A stretch of 64,000 nucleotides of DNA from positions 455,244-519,243 of the forward strand of contig NZ_FMAC01000006.1 in the NCBI RefSeq assembly GCF_900094555.1, read 5' to 3'. Shown here piece by piece: positions 25,804 through 34,841 of this stretch; the stretch's first letter is position 1, and each line of letters starts with the position of its first letter. The position numbers were made by a program, and so were the translations under genes. The notes beneath the pieces were generated by a model. That model was not told the origin of the DNA, searched no databases, and saw only the letters and a list, made by a program, of their open reading frames with translations. This DNA comes from Martinezella hainanensis (GTDB lineage Bacteria; Pseudomonadota; Alphaproteobacteria; Rhizobiales; Rhizobiaceae).

Positions 25804-25822
25804 TTTCACAAATAATGTGAAA
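25804..25822. promoter_or_regulatory. LysR-type operator (TTTCACA-N5-TGTGAAA)
   Basis: This 19-base perfect dyad lies 22 bases upstream of the LysR start and 126 bases before the aldo-keto reductase. It fits the size and T-N11-A pattern of LysR recognition sites and sits where autoregulation plus divergent activation would occur. Confidence 0.7.
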
Positions 25823-25948
25823 ACTCACCCAATTATCAAGTGCGAATGCTCCCTCTATTTCATAGGCCGAAGAGATTGCGCCCTCGAATCCGGCGCTCGA
25901 TCCATTCAAGGCGGCCAAAGCCGCCGAGGCTTTCAAAAGGAGTTTTCG

Positions 25949-26773
25949 ATGCTCACCGTTACTGCCCATGGCGCAACAATTCCCGCGCTCGGCTTCGGCG
26001 TCTTCCGTATGTCGGACGCAGAAGTGGAGCGCGTCATCCCGGCCGCACTGGAGGCCGGTTTCCGTCATTTCGACACCGCACAGATCTACCAGAACGAGGA
26101 AGCGCTCGGCCGAGCCCTTCAATCGGCCGGCGCACGACGCGACGACCTGTTCCTGACCACGAAGGTCTGGGTCGACAATTATAGCAACGAGAAGTTCGCC
26201 GCTTCGGTCGAAGAGAGCCTCGACAAGCTCAAGACCGACCGGGTCGATCTGCTCCTGCTGCACTGGCCGACCGACAAGGTGTCGGTCGCCGACCAGATCG
26301 AGATGCTGAACACGGTGAAGGCCGCCGGCAAGACCCGTTTCGTCGGCGTCAGCAACCAGAATATCGCGCAGATGCGCGAATCGGTCAGGCTTTCCAGCAC
26401 GCCGATCGTGACCAATCAGGTCGAGATCCACCCCTACCTGCCCCAGCACGCGCTCGCCGCAGTCGCAAAGGCAAGCGGTCTTGCGATCACCGCTTATTAC
26501 GGCATGGCCGACGGCGCGGTGCCGAAGGATCAGGTGCTGCAGCAAATCGGCGCCCGATACGGCAAGAGCGCTGCGCAGGTCGGCCTACGCTGGCTGATCC
26601 AGCAGGGTCACATCGCCCTCTCCAAGACCGCCAATCCCGCGCGCGCCAAGGAGAACATCGCGATCTTCGACTTCAACCTCGACGAGGCCGATATGGCCGC
26701 CATCGCCAATCTCGCTCGTCCGGATGGCCGGATCGTCAGCCCTCCCGGCCTTGCTCCGGAATGGGATGTCTAA
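25949..26773 (+). CDS. Aldo-keto reductase
   Basis: A 274-residue NADPH-dependent oxidoreductase of the AKR superfamily (2,5-diketo-D-gluconate reductase-like). The catalytic tetrad is visible as Asp and Tyr in FDTAQIYQNE, Lys in LTTKVWVD and His in LLLLHWP. The C-terminal cofactor loop contains HIALSKTANPARAKENI. ATG 25949 follows AAAGGAG; an upstream in-frame ATG at 25817 would overlap the LysR operator region. It reduces carbonyls such as keto sugars or toxic aldehydes. Together with the MFS gene 12 bases downstream it forms an operon probably controlled by the divergent LysR protein. Confidence 0.92.
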   Translation: MLTVTAHGATIPALGFGVFRMSDAEVERVIPAALEAGFRHFDTAQIYQNEEALGRALQSAGARRDDLFLTTKVWVDNYSNEKFAASVEESLDKLKTDRVDLLLLHWPTDKVSVADQIEMLNTVKAAGKTRFVGVSNQNIAQMRESVRLSSTPIVTNQVEIHPYLPQHALAAVAKASGLAITAYYGMADGAVPKDQVLQQIGARYGKSAAQVGLRWLIQQGHIALSKTANPARAKENIAIFDFNLDEADMAAIANLARPDGRIVSPPGLAPEWDV

Positions 26774-26785
26774 GGAGATTTTAAC

Positions 26786-27997
26786 ATGAACGCCCACGTT
26801 TCGACGGCCGAAAAGGCGCAAACATCCTCTCATGCGCAATGGGCGCTTCTCGCCCTTGCAATCGGCGCCTTTGGCATCGGTACAACCGAGTTTTCGCCGA
26901 TGGGGCTTCTCCCGGTGATCGCCAAAGGGGTCGACGTCTCGATCCCGACCGCCGGCCTCCTGATCAGTGCCTATGCGATCGGCGTCATGGTTGGTGCGCC
27001 CTTCATGACGCTGGCTTTCAGCCGCTTCGGCAAGCGCACCGCGCTGATGCTGCTGATGAGCATCTTCACGGTCGGCAATCTCATGTCGGCCATGGCGCCC
27101 GGCTATTTCACACTGCTGCTTGCCCGGCTCGTCACGAGTCTCAATCACGGCGCCTTCTTCGGTCTCGGTGCCGTCGTGGCGGCAAGCGTGGTACCGAAGG
27201 AAAAGCAGGCAAGTGCGGTCGCAGCCATGTTCATGGGACTGACAATCGCCAATATCGGCGGCGTTCCGGCCGCGACCTGGGTCGGTCAGGCAATCGGTTG
27301 GCGCATGGCCTTTGCCGGGACGGCTTTGATTGGCGTCGCCGCCATCGCGGCGCTGTGGATCGCTCTTCCGAAAGGCGAGCGCGGTGCGATGCCCGATGTC
27401 AGGAGGGAGTTGGCCGTGCTTACTCATCCTACGGTGCTCATTGCCATGGCAACCACCGTCATGGGTGCAGGCGCGATGTTCTCGCTGTACACCTATGTTG
27501 CTCCGGCGCTCACCGAACTCACTGGCGCATCCAATAGCTTCGTGACCCTCGGGCTGGTCCTGATCGGCGTCGGCTTCACGATCGGCAACTGGCTGGGCGG
27601 CCGGCTGGCCGACTGGTCGCTCGACGGCGCAACCAAGATCTTCCTGGCTCTGCTCGCGGCCATCATGTTCGTGCTGCCGCTCGCGATGGTCACCCACGTG
27701 GGTGCCGCCATCGGCCTGCTTCTTTGGGGTGGCGCAGCATTTGCCATCGTCCCGCCCGTGCAGATGCGCGTCATGGAAGCAGCAGCAGAGGCCCCGGGCC
27801 TTGCTTCCTCCATCAATGTCGGGGCCTTCAACCTCGGCAATGCCTTGGGGGCTGCAACCGGTGCTGCCGTGATCAGCCTTGGCTTCGGCTATGCGGCGGT
27901 TTCGATCGCTGGTGGCCTGCTCGCCGCAGCCGGCCTGGCGCTGGTGTTGATCGGCACCCGCAGATCGTCGTCGCTCCCGGCAAATTGCGGCGCCTGA
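26786..27997 (+). CDS. MFS transporter, AraJ/YdhP-like (DHA1 family, 12 TM)
   Basis: A 403-residue major facilitator with 12 predicted transmembrane segments. TM1 carries GIGTTEFSPMGLLPVIA, the D/G-x-TEF...MGLLP signature of the AraJ/YdhP exporters. The loop 2-3 motif appears as AFSRFGKRTALM, and GGVPAATWVGQAIGWR corresponds to antiporter motif C. It lies 12 bases after the aldo-keto reductase and shares its regulation. Export of sugars, drugs or the reductase product is plausible. Its end faces a gene on the other strand across two hairpins. Confidence 0.92.
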   Translation: MNAHVSTAEKAQTSSHAQWALLALAIGAFGIGTTEFSPMGLLPVIAKGVDVSIPTAGLLISAYAIGVMVGAPFMTLAFSRFGKRTALMLLMSIFTVGNLMSAMAPGYFTLLLARLVTSLNHGAFFGLGAVVAASVVPKEKQASAVAAMFMGLTIANIGGVPAATWVGQAIGWRMAFAGTALIGVAAIAALWIALPKGERGAMPDVRRELAVLTHPTVLIAMATTVMGAGAMFSLYTYVAPALTELTGASNSFVTLGLVLIGVGFTIGNWLGGRLADWSLDGATKIFLALLAAIMFVLPLAMVTHVGAAIGLLLWGGAAFAIVPPVQMRVMEAAAEAPGLASSINVGAFNLGNALGAATGAAVISLGFGYAAVSIAGGLLAAAGLALVLIGTRRSSSLPANCGA

Positions 27998-28020
27998 TCA
28001 ATCCGCTGGCCGCCAATCAG

Positions 28021-28089
28021 GTATCGAGGTTTCTCGATACCCTGCCCACGAAAAGCGAGCCGTCTACGGTCTATTGCCGCAGACGGCTC
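28021..28089. terminator. Two consecutive hairpins between convergent genes
   Basis: The first hairpin is GTATCGAG-GTTT-CTCGATAC (28021-28040). The second pairs GAGCCGTCT-A-CGG (28057-28069) with CCG-C-AGACGGCTC (28077-28089). They lie between the MFS stop at 27997 and the convergent gene's stop at 28112, so they can serve both transcripts. Confidence 0.7.
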
Positions 28090-28111
28090 AACCCAATCGA
28101 AGCAGCCATGT

Positions 28112-29089
28112 TCAAGGCAGCTTGATCTCGAGCGTGATCATGTAGTTGCTGTAGTTGGGAGCTGCCGGCGGCGGGTTATGGTTAGTGGCAGAGAAGATCG
28201 AATAGTCTGTTATGCGCGGAGGCGTGGATGGCGGCTTCACGTCCGGCCTCCAGGACGCCTTGATCGTTATCTTGTCCGTCGCGCGATAGGAAAGATTGAG
28301 CTCGCGGTTCCTGCTTGCGCCGTCCCGGGAATGCTTGCCTCCCACGGACCATTTGTCCCATGATGCGTCCAGGGTCTCGCTTATCTCCGTACCCTTGCGC
28401 TCATAGCTGCCACTCAGGGAAGAATTGTCACCCTTGGTCGACAGCTTGTAGAGCTGATCCTGAACCTTGCCGTTGAAGTCCGTCGTTATCGTGGCACTGC
28501 CTTCGGTCTTGCCATCAGACGACCGCGCGTTGAGGTCGAAGATGATGGTCTTGTTGCCGACATAGACGCCGACATTCGGATTGAGCCCATTCGTCTTGAA
28601 GCCGATGTCGCTCTTGGCCTTCGAGTCGAGAACGATGGGACGCTCGGGCGACTGAAAATACTTTCCAAGCAAATCCTGCTGGGGCTTGGTCGGCTCAACG
28701 GGTTTGCCCATCGGGTCGAAGGCACCCATGACCGTGCAGCGCTGGCCGCTCACCCAACTGTTGACGGCAAAGATCAGATGTCCGTCATCGCCAATCGCGG
28801 CTACGCCCTGATGCAGGCTGTTCCTCAGATTATAGCGACCGCAGCAGGACAGGGAGTTGTCGCTCATCGCTTCGAAGGATCGGCCGGAAAAAAGCACGCC
28901 GGATGGCAATCCCGATGCAGCCTCGCTCCCAAGAATAGGGCAGCTGGAGAGCGGTATCAGCCTATAGCTGTTCAAATCCGTTTGCGGCGTCTGGCCCGTT
29001 GGCCTGGTGAGCGGTGCTAATCCCATATCTGATCTGCCGTTTCTCGATCCGTTGACGAAGGATGAAAGATGAAATTCCCAAATCGCCAT
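28112..29089 (-). CDS. Hypothetical protein, beta-rich C-terminal half
   Basis: A protein of about 325 residues that I do not recognise. From about residue 130 it alternates short hydrophobic and charged strands (TIIFDLNARSSDG, SLSGSYERKGTEISETLDASWD, ELNLSYRATDKITIKASW), suggesting a beta-sandwich or barrel domain. The N-terminal half has cysteines (SSCPILG, LSCCGRYN, GQRCTVMG). No clear signal peptide is visible from any start. ATG 29089 is one option; TTG 29131 and ATG 29026 are others, none with a good ribosome site. Codon pattern and third-position GC support a real gene. Confidence 0.55.
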   Translation of the reverse strand: MAIWEFHLSSFVNGSRNGRSDMGLAPLTRPTGQTPQTDLNSYRLIPLSSCPILGSEAASGLPSGVLFSGRSFEAMSDNSLSCCGRYNLRNSLHQGVAAIGDDGHLIFAVNSWVSGQRCTVMGAFDPMGKPVEPTKPQQDLLGKYFQSPERPIVLDSKAKSDIGFKTNGLNPNVGVYVGNKTIIFDLNARSSDGKTEGSATITTDFNGKVQDQLYKLSTKGDNSSLSGSYERKGTEISETLDASWDKWSVGGKHSRDGASRNRELNLSYRATDKITIKASWRPDVKPPSTPPRITDYSIFSATNHNPPPAAPNYSNYMITLEIKLP

Positions 29090-29324
29090 GCCGCTGGAGG
29101 ACAGTGAGCGATACGATTTATGCGTGTCCAACCCGTGGAGTTAGGTCAGCGAACTTATTTGTCCAGACGGTCAATTTTGTTCTGACGGCACAGAGCCGGG
29201 CTGGCGGAATTGGCTTGAAGCCATGACCGCCTGATCATTTGACGCGGCTCGTATTGCCAGCACTAGTTGCTTTCGGATAGACCCTCTCCATCTCATCTGT
29301 GTTCAGATTCTCCGGAGCATCAAA

Positions 29325-30476
29325 ATGCGTCTTGAACCGCAGCAGCGAATTTATGTCTGCTTCTTCCTCTTTGCGGTATCGATGGGCGCAATGCTGTCGC
29401 GCCTTCCCGACCTCCAGGACGCCTTGCAGATCAACAAATCCGAGCTCGGCCTGACACTGATCGGTGCGGCCATCGGCGCTCTGATATCGCTTACCTTCGC
29501 CTCCCCCATCGTCGCACGCCTTGGCGCCCGCAAGACGGCATTCATCACCGTGCTCGGAACCTCCGCATCCCTGGCGCTCGTACCCTGGATGGGCGTGGCC
29601 CCCCTGGTCTTTGCCGTCCTGTTTTGCGAGGGACTGCTTGCCGGAGCGCTCGAAATCAATCTCAATGTCGAGATCGACCGCATCGAGGCGCAGCTCGGCC
29701 GTGGCGTGATGAACCGCGCACATGGGTTCTGGAGCCTCGGCTTTTTCGTCACCGCCCTCGCCTCATCGGCGATACGCCAGGTCGGCATTTCAATGCAGCT
29801 GCACCTCGCCCTGATATTCATCTTCGTCCTGATCGTGGGGTCGGTGACGATCGCCGGCATGCGCAATGCGCCGGCACGCCCGACGCAGGATCACCCGGAG
29901 GCCGGACATATCGCGCTGCCGACGTTCGGCCTGCTGCCTCTCTGTGTGATCGGCATCGCGGCCTTCCTGGTCGAGGGTGCGGGGATCGATTGGTCGGCGA
30001 TCTACATGCGCGACGTCTTTCACGTCGAGCCCTTCATCGGCGGTCTCGGACTGACGCTTTTCACCTTCTTCATGGCGCTGGCAAGACTGTTTGCCGACGG
30101 GTTCGTCGATCGCTTCGGCTCCCGCTCCGTTGCGCTTTCGCTGCTCCTCCTTTCGACCGCCGGCCTCTGCGCCGTCTGGCTGGCACCCCACCCCAATGTG
30201 GCGCTCCTCGGCTTTGCCTTCATGGGCGCCGGCTGCAGCGCGGTCTATCCGCTTGCAGTTTCGGCCGCCGCCCAGCGCACCGACCGTCCGGCCCACGTCA
30301 ATGTCGCAGCGCTCGGACAAATGTCCTTCGTCGTCTTCTTCCTCGCCCCGCCATTGCTGGGATTCGTGGCCGAGCATGCCGGCATTCGCACCGCCTACCT
30401 AGTGTGCATCCCGGTCATCCTGGCTGCACTCGTGGGCATCGGATCGCTTTCGACGCGCCGCAGCGCGTTTGCGTAA
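29325..30476 (+). CDS. MFS transporter, YbjJ/FucP-like
   Basis: A 383-residue major facilitator with about 12 transmembrane segments. It begins RIYVCFFLFAVSMGAMLSRLPDLQDALQINKSELGLTL, the beginning seen in YbjJ-like uncharacterised transporters, and keeps GFWSLGFFVTAL and ADGFVDRFGSRSVAL (a motif A relative). No substrate can be assigned. It stands alone, with a gap of 235 bases to the gene upstream and a convergent epoxide hydrolase downstream. Confidence 0.9.
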   Translation: MRLEPQQRIYVCFFLFAVSMGAMLSRLPDLQDALQINKSELGLTLIGAAIGALISLTFASPIVARLGARKTAFITVLGTSASLALVPWMGVAPLVFAVLFCEGLLAGALEINLNVEIDRIEAQLGRGVMNRAHGFWSLGFFVTALASSAIRQVGISMQLHLALIFIFVLIVGSVTIAGMRNAPARPTQDHPEAGHIALPTFGLLPLCVIGIAAFLVEGAGIDWSAIYMRDVFHVEPFIGGLGLTLFTFFMALARLFADGFVDRFGSRSVALSLLLLSTAGLCAVWLAPHPNVALLGFAFMGAGCSAVYPLAVSAAAQRTDRPAHVNVAALGQMSFVVFFLAPPLLGFVAEHAGIRTAYLVCIPVILAALVGIGSLSTRRSAFA

Positions 30477-30635
30477 GGGCTCTGCGATCCCACGAGAGTC
30501 GCCTGGATCAAATCAGCCAAGATCCGTTATTGGCTGTCGAGGGAGTAAGCCATACGCTTCCCCCCCTCTTCCGCAGCCAGACGTGGGGCATTGCTCGCCT
30601 GCGGTGCTTTCACCAAGTCAGAAGCCTCGGCCCGC

Positions 30636-31919
30636 TTAACGCAGCGAGCGGAATGCTGCCCTGACTTCGTTGGTGAAAATCGTCGGCTGCTCCCAGGCCG
30701 CAAAATGCCCGCCATTATCGGTTTCGTTGAAGTAGATCAGATTGCCATAGCAACGCTCGGTCCAGGTCTTCGGCGCCTGGTAGATTTCGCCCGGAAAGAC
30801 ACTGACTGCGACCGGCAGGGTTGGAATCTGGATGGCGTTGAAGTTGTTGGAATGGTCTTCCCAATAAATCTGGGCCGCAGAGGTTCCGGTTTCGGTAAAC
30901 CAGTAGAGGGAGATGTCGTCCAGCATCTCGTCGCGGGTCAGGACTTTTTCCGGCTGCTTGCCGCTGTAAGTCCAGGTGGCGAACTTGTCGTAGATCCAGG
31001 CCGCCAGGCCCACCGGCGAGTCGACGAGCGAATAGCCAATGGTCTGCGGGCGGGTGACCATCATGTTGGCGTAGCCCGAGCTATCGCGATAGAACTCCGC
31101 CAGCTTTTCGAAGCAGGCACGTTCCTTGTCCGTCAGATCGGCCGGAGCAGGATCGCCAGCCGCAAGAATATGGGCAATCTCCTTCGGGACGATGCCGGGC
31201 ATATTGAGATGGATGCCGAGCAATCCCGGCACGTTCTGGAGCGCCATGCGCTGGGAGATGACGGAGCCGCAATCGCCGCCTTGCGAGACGAAGCGCTCGT
31301 AGCCAAGACGACGCATCAGCGTGCCCCACGCGCGGCCGATATGGTCCGAACCCCAGCCCCTCGTCGTTGGCTTGCCGGAGAAGCCGAAACCGGGGATCGA
31401 GGGCACCACGAGATGAAAGGCGTCTTCGGCCCTGCCGCCGTGAGCGGTTGGATTCGTCAAGGGATCGATGACCTTGAGCATTTCCAGAACCGAACCCGGC
31501 CAACCGTGTGTCATGATCATCGGCATTGCGTTTTCGTGCTGAGAGCGCACGTGAATGAATTGAATATCCAGCCCGTCGATTTCGGTTATGAACATCGGCA
31601 GGGAATTGAGCCTCTGTTCCACCTTTCGCCAATCATAGCCGTTGGCCCAATATCCGACGAGATCGCGCAGACGTTCGAGCTGCACGCCCTGGGAGTCGTC
31701 AACGGCATTTTCCCTGAGCGGCCAGCGTGCTTTCGCAAGCCTCTGCTTCAACTCGGCAATCGCGCTGTCGGGTATATGGACCTTGAACGGCTTCACACCG
31801 TCGGGCAAGGCGTCCGATGCGGCAAAGGACATAGCAGGCTTCAGGAGCGATGCTGCACCGGCGACGGCAGCAGCAGTCACAAAGGCGCGTCTGTTCATTG
31901 AGAAGGATGAAGGCGACAT
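30636..31919 (-). CDS. Tat-exported epoxide hydrolase (alpha/beta hydrolase, EHN domain)
   Basis: A protein of about 427 residues. A twin-arginine signal (MNRRAFVTAAAVAGAASLL) is followed by the EHN domain typical of microsomal/juvenile-hormone-type epoxide hydrolases (PFKVHIPDSAIAELKQRLAKARWP). The hydrolase fold then carries the oxyanion HGWPGS (about residue 138), the nucleophile D216 in GGDCGS and the catalytic His near residue 405 (NGGHFAAWEQP). ATG 31919 follows GGAG; ATG 31928-31931 is immediately upstream. It should open epoxides to diols in the periplasm. Its promoter region shares repeats with the cytochrome P460 gene upstream. Confidence 0.9.
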   Translation of the reverse strand: MSPSSFSMNRRAFVTAAAVAGAASLLKPAMSFAASDALPDGVKPFKVHIPDSAIAELKQRLAKARWPLRENAVDDSQGVQLERLRDLVGYWANGYDWRKVEQRLNSLPMFITEIDGLDIQFIHVRSQHENAMPMIMTHGWPGSVLEMLKVIDPLTNPTAHGGRAEDAFHLVVPSIPGFGFSGKPTTRGWGSDHIGRAWGTLMRRLGYERFVSQGGDCGSVISQRMALQNVPGLLGIHLNMPGIVPKEIAHILAAGDPAPADLTDKERACFEKLAEFYRDSSGYANMMVTRPQTIGYSLVDSPVGLAAWIYDKFATWTYSGKQPEKVLTRDEMLDDISLYWFTETGTSAAQIYWEDHSNNFNAIQIPTLPVAVSVFPGEIYQAPKTWTERCYGNLIYFNETDNGGHFAAWEQPTIFTNEVRAAFRSLR

Positions 31920-32396
31920 CAGAATCTCCATATGTTTGGGAGGTTTGTTGAATGCCGCGAAGTTTTGCTTTCGGCGTGTATCCCGGTTGTGTCCTCAACC
32001 GCGCCAAATTGTATCCTTCCGTGTCCAGATCGACCAAGGCTACGATGGAATACAGAATTCTGCGCTTTGGCTTTGCCAGCGGCAAGTACGTCCCAAAAGA
32101 TGGAACTTCGCCCAGTAGACCAGTAAAGAAGGATTTTTCGGGGGGCCGCGACGGTGGGAGACAAGGCAATGCTGGGCTCCCAAAGCCGAGAGCGGAACCA
32201 GAGATTGCGCAGGCTTGTGAAAGTCGTCTTCCATGATGATGGAAGCGGCTCGATGGCTGCTCGCTGAGAGCAGCGCTCGCCTGTCGGTCAAAATAGGGGA
32301 CGGCTATCCCGATGGGAGGAAAAATCATGGATAGCCGGCCGGCCGCGATGTGATGAGATCGGGCCAGCAAATTCAATTTAGCCAGGTTGCCGCGTC
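31920..32396. other. Long promoter region of the epoxide hydrolase with phased TTGTATCC-like repeats
   Basis: This stretch of 477 bases has no convincing gene; the open frames in it overlap on both strands without ribosome sites. Between 31976 and 32026 the plus strand shows GTGTATCC (31976), TTGTGTCC (31987), TTGTATCC (32009) and CCGTGTCC (32019), spaced about 11, 22 and 10 bases apart, that is on one face of the helix. The same octamer occurs upstream of the cytochrome P460 gene. A shared regulator is the natural explanation; no family can be named. Confidence 0.5.
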
Positions 32397-32906
32397 TTAC
32401 GGCGCATAGCGCGTAAAGACGTCGTCGTGATCCCTAACATTGCCGACATGGCAGCTGAGACAGGTCTCATGTTGTGCAACGTCGACCGGCTTGCCGTCGA
32501 CGAACCGCCCGAAGCCCCAACCGTGGCTATCGGGATATTTCTTGGAATCCTTCACCATGACCTGCACCGTCGTCGGCGCTCCCGGCACCGTTGCCGGTGC
32601 AAACTCCGTCGATTGCTTGCGTTTGTAGGCCAATTTGACGAGGATCGAACCGTCCGGAAAAGGCAGGGTGCCCTTCTTATAGGCGTCGATGGCGGTATCA
32701 TTGCCGAGCACTGCGCGAAGTTCGTCGAGCGGCGGAGCCTCCTGCGCCGGCGCAATGAATTTCCAGTCCCTATAGCCTTCCGGTATGGTGACGCCGTAGA
32801 TCGGCGAGGCATTTTCCGGCGGCGTTGCAGAACTTGCGGATTGAGAAGCCGCGATGCCGACGGCGAGGCTCGAGACGGCAAATGCGCCAAGGAATGCGAG
32901 TTTCAT
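32397..32906 (-). CDS. Cytochrome P460 family periplasmic c-type haem protein
   Basis: A 169-residue protein. The signal peptide is MKLAFLGAFAVSSLAVGIAA. The cytochrome P460 fold is recognised by IPEGYRDWKFIAPA, SILVKLAYKRKQ and the C-terminal haem site C149-L-S-C-H153 followed by GNVRDHDDVFTRYAP. Characterised P460 proteins oxidise hydroxylamine or bind NO; others, including many rhizobial ones, have unknown oxidoreductase roles. The gene is monocistronic. Two TTGTATC elements (32953 and 32985) lie upstream, matching those before the epoxide hydrolase, so the two may be co-induced. Confidence 0.88.
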   Translation of the reverse strand: MKLAFLGAFAVSSLAVGIAASQSASSATPPENASPIYGVTIPEGYRDWKFIAPAQEAPPLDELRAVLGNDTAIDAYKKGTLPFPDGSILVKLAYKRKQSTEFAPATVPGAPTTVQVMVKDSKKYPDSHGWGFGRFVDGKPVDVAQHETCLSCHVGNVRDHDDVFTRYAP

Positions 32907-32952
32907 TTTCGACTCCTGCCTGACGGATGATCTGGCAGAGGATCGCGCGGAA

Positions 32953-32992
32953 TTGTATCCGCGAGATTTCAGGAAACGGCCCGATTGTATCG
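32953..32992. promoter_or_regulatory. TTGTATC repeats upstream of the cytochrome P460 gene
   Basis: TTGTATCC (32953-32960) and TTGTATCG (32985-32992) lie 47-86 bases before the P460 start, with 32 bases (three helical turns) between them. The same element recurs in the next gene's promoter region at 31976-32026. Confidence 0.45.
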
Positions 32993-33138
32993 CAATGTAG
33001 CCGGGGAGACCCGTTCGTGTGAGCTACTCATCGGAAATCGGGTGGCCACCGCTCCGGTTCGGACGCTAGGCTCCAGGTTCTTGCCGCGCCCGAGGGCCTA
33101 GAGCGCCCTCGAAAACCCGCCCAAACCGAGGACATGAC

Positions 33139-33888
33139 ATGAACACTCAACCATCCAGCTTCGCTCCGGCTTTTGCGGAACCCTTCACGATGGCGCAGGT
33201 CGACGCCTACGATTGGTCGTCGCTGGCGGGAGAGCTTGACGGCTTCGGCTGCGCCATTCTTCCGAAACTGCTCGCACCCGAGGAATGCGATGCGATTTCC
33301 CGCCTTTATCCCGAGGAACGTCATTTCCGCAGCCACATCATCATGGCGCGTCACGGCTTCGGAAGAGGTGAATATCGCTATTTCAACTATCCCCTGCCGG
33401 GGCTTCTCGGTGGATTGCGCACGGCGCTCTATCCTCATCTCGCCGATATCGCAAACCGATGGAATGAACGTATGGGCGTCGAGGAACGCTATCCCGATGA
33501 ACACGCGGCCTTCCTGAAGCGATGCCATGAAGCCGGCCAGAGGCGGCCGACACCACTGCTGCTGCAATATGTGCCCGGGGACTTCAACTGCCTGCATCAG
33601 GATCTCTATGGCGAGCTTGCCTTTCCGATCCAGGTCGCAATTCTGCTGTCCGAGCCGGGCCGGGATTTCACCGGCGGCGAGTTCGTCCTGACCGAGCAGC
33701 GGCCACGCATGCAAAGCCGCGTGGACGTCGTGCCGCTTCGACAGGGCGATGCCGTCGCTTTCGCGGTCCATAATCGGCCCGTGCGGGGAACGAAAGGGAG
33801 CTACCGTGTCAATCTCAGGCACGGGGTAAGCCGGGTGCGCTCGGGCATGCGCCACACCGTCGGCATCATCTTTCACGACGCGCGCTGA
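33139..33888 (+). CDS. 2OG-Fe(II) oxygenase (PF09859/COG3826 type)
   Basis: A 249-residue dioxygenase of the double-stranded beta-helix fold. H153 and D155 (LHQDLYGELAFPIQ) give the HxD iron motif; H228 (RHGVSRVRSG) is the distal histidine and the following Arg is a candidate 2-oxoglutarate anchor. EPGRDFTGGEFVLTEQRPRMQSR is very characteristic of a family predicted to act on damaged nucleic acid, a prediction rather than a demonstrated activity. A GAGGA ribosome site precedes the ATG. The gene stands alone and converges on an XRE regulator. Confidence 0.87.
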   Translation: MNTQPSSFAPAFAEPFTMAQVDAYDWSSLAGELDGFGCAILPKLLAPEECDAISRLYPEERHFRSHIIMARHGFGRGEYRYFNYPLPGLLGGLRTALYPHLADIANRWNERMGVEERYPDEHAAFLKRCHEAGQRRPTPLLLQYVPGDFNCLHQDLYGELAFPIQVAILLSEPGRDFTGGEFVLTEQRPRMQSRVDVVPLRQGDAVAFAVHNRPVRGTKGSYRVNLRHGVSRVRSGMRHTVGIIFHDAR

Positions 33889-33910
33889 GGGCGCTAAGCA
33901 GCAGCCGATC

Positions 33911-34672
33911 TTACCCGACGAAGCCGGCGTAATTTTCTCCCGTAATTCTGCGCATGATAGCCGAGTAAGCATCGTGATTGTGATCGCCCGCCAAGACACG
34001 CCCCAGCGACGGCTGCGCGAAAGCCGACATGGGCAGAAGAGCGAGCGGCGTCGAGACGGGTGTGAGGTGAGAACCCTGCCCGGCGCGCAATGTCGTCAGC
34101 AGGCCGAACATCTCGCCAGTGATGCTGGGCCTCGACAATATCGCCATACGATACTGCCCGGACGAATTCGTCACGAGATAGATATGCCCCGACAGGTGCG
34201 GCACCGACACCGAGCCCTGTTGCGAAAACGAGGCATCGCTGCGCTCGCGCTCCCGAAAGCTCAGGCAGGTCCGTTCGCCATCCCAGGCGATCTCCGTGCA
34301 ATAGGCGAAGATCGCCTGGGGATCGCCGAAGGACGGGCGAAGCGTCAGGTAGGTGCTTTCCAGCCATGACACCGAGGCGCGGGAATAGGCGCCAAGCTCT
34401 TCAGGGGCATGGCCGGGCCTGTCGTTGACGACAGGCGCCTGCGTTCCAACCGGTTCCCGCAGGACGACGCCCATCGCCTGTTCCAGCCGAATGAGGGTCG
34501 CAAGCGTGAAAGGGCGATGGCCGGAAAGAGCCTTCTCCAGGGTCGAGAGGCTGATGCGCGCATCATTGGCAAGACGCTGCCTGGAAATACGCCGCCGGGC
34601 GATCTCTTCGCGAACCCGCGCCGCCACGGCGCTGTTCTGACTGTCGGACAAATAGGGGTCGCCCTGGACCAT
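33911..34672 (-). CDS. XRE-family transcriptional regulator next to the sortase system
   Basis: A protein of about 253 residues. The helix-turn-helix spans residues 15-75 (VREEIARRRISRQRLANDARISLSTLEKAL). The C-terminal part is a beta-rich sensor-like domain with unknown ligand (RTCLSFRERERSDASFSQQGSVSVP). GTG or ATG starts upstream (for example 34717 or 34768) would extend it into the promoter region; ATG 34672 fits the domain best. It is divergent from the VIT/VWA protein and sortase at 34842-37717 and is the obvious candidate regulator of that pair. Confidence 0.85.
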   Translation of the reverse strand: MVQGDPYLSDSQNSAVAARVREEIARRRISRQRLANDARISLSTLEKALSGHRPFTLATLIRLEQAMGVVLREPVGTQAPVVNDRPGHAPEELGAYSRASVSWLESTYLTLRPSFGDPQAIFAYCTEIAWDGERTCLSFRERERSDASFSQQGSVSVPHLSGHIYLVTNSSGQYRMAILSRPSITGEMFGLLTTLRAGQGSHLTPVSTPLALLPMSAFAQPSLGRVLAGDHNHDAYSAIMRRITGENYAGFVG

Positions 34673-34841
34673 TCCTTCGTTTCCTGTTTGCGTAATTTCC
34701 TTCACAATTCCACACATGCCCGCCACCGGCAAGACCGTTTGCGGCAAGATGCGGACGAAACAGGGCAAAGCTTACGCTGGCGAGAAAATAGCCTTTGTTC
34801 ACAATGGCTTCAGTCATTCCACGGCGAACAAGGAGCCTGTC

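Noticed and set aside
31699..32376. A 225-codon minus-strand frame covering the region before the epoxide hydrolase
   Set aside because: It runs into the coding part of the epoxide hydrolase in a different frame, has no ribosome site and a random-looking composition. The region is better read as a promoter with repeats.
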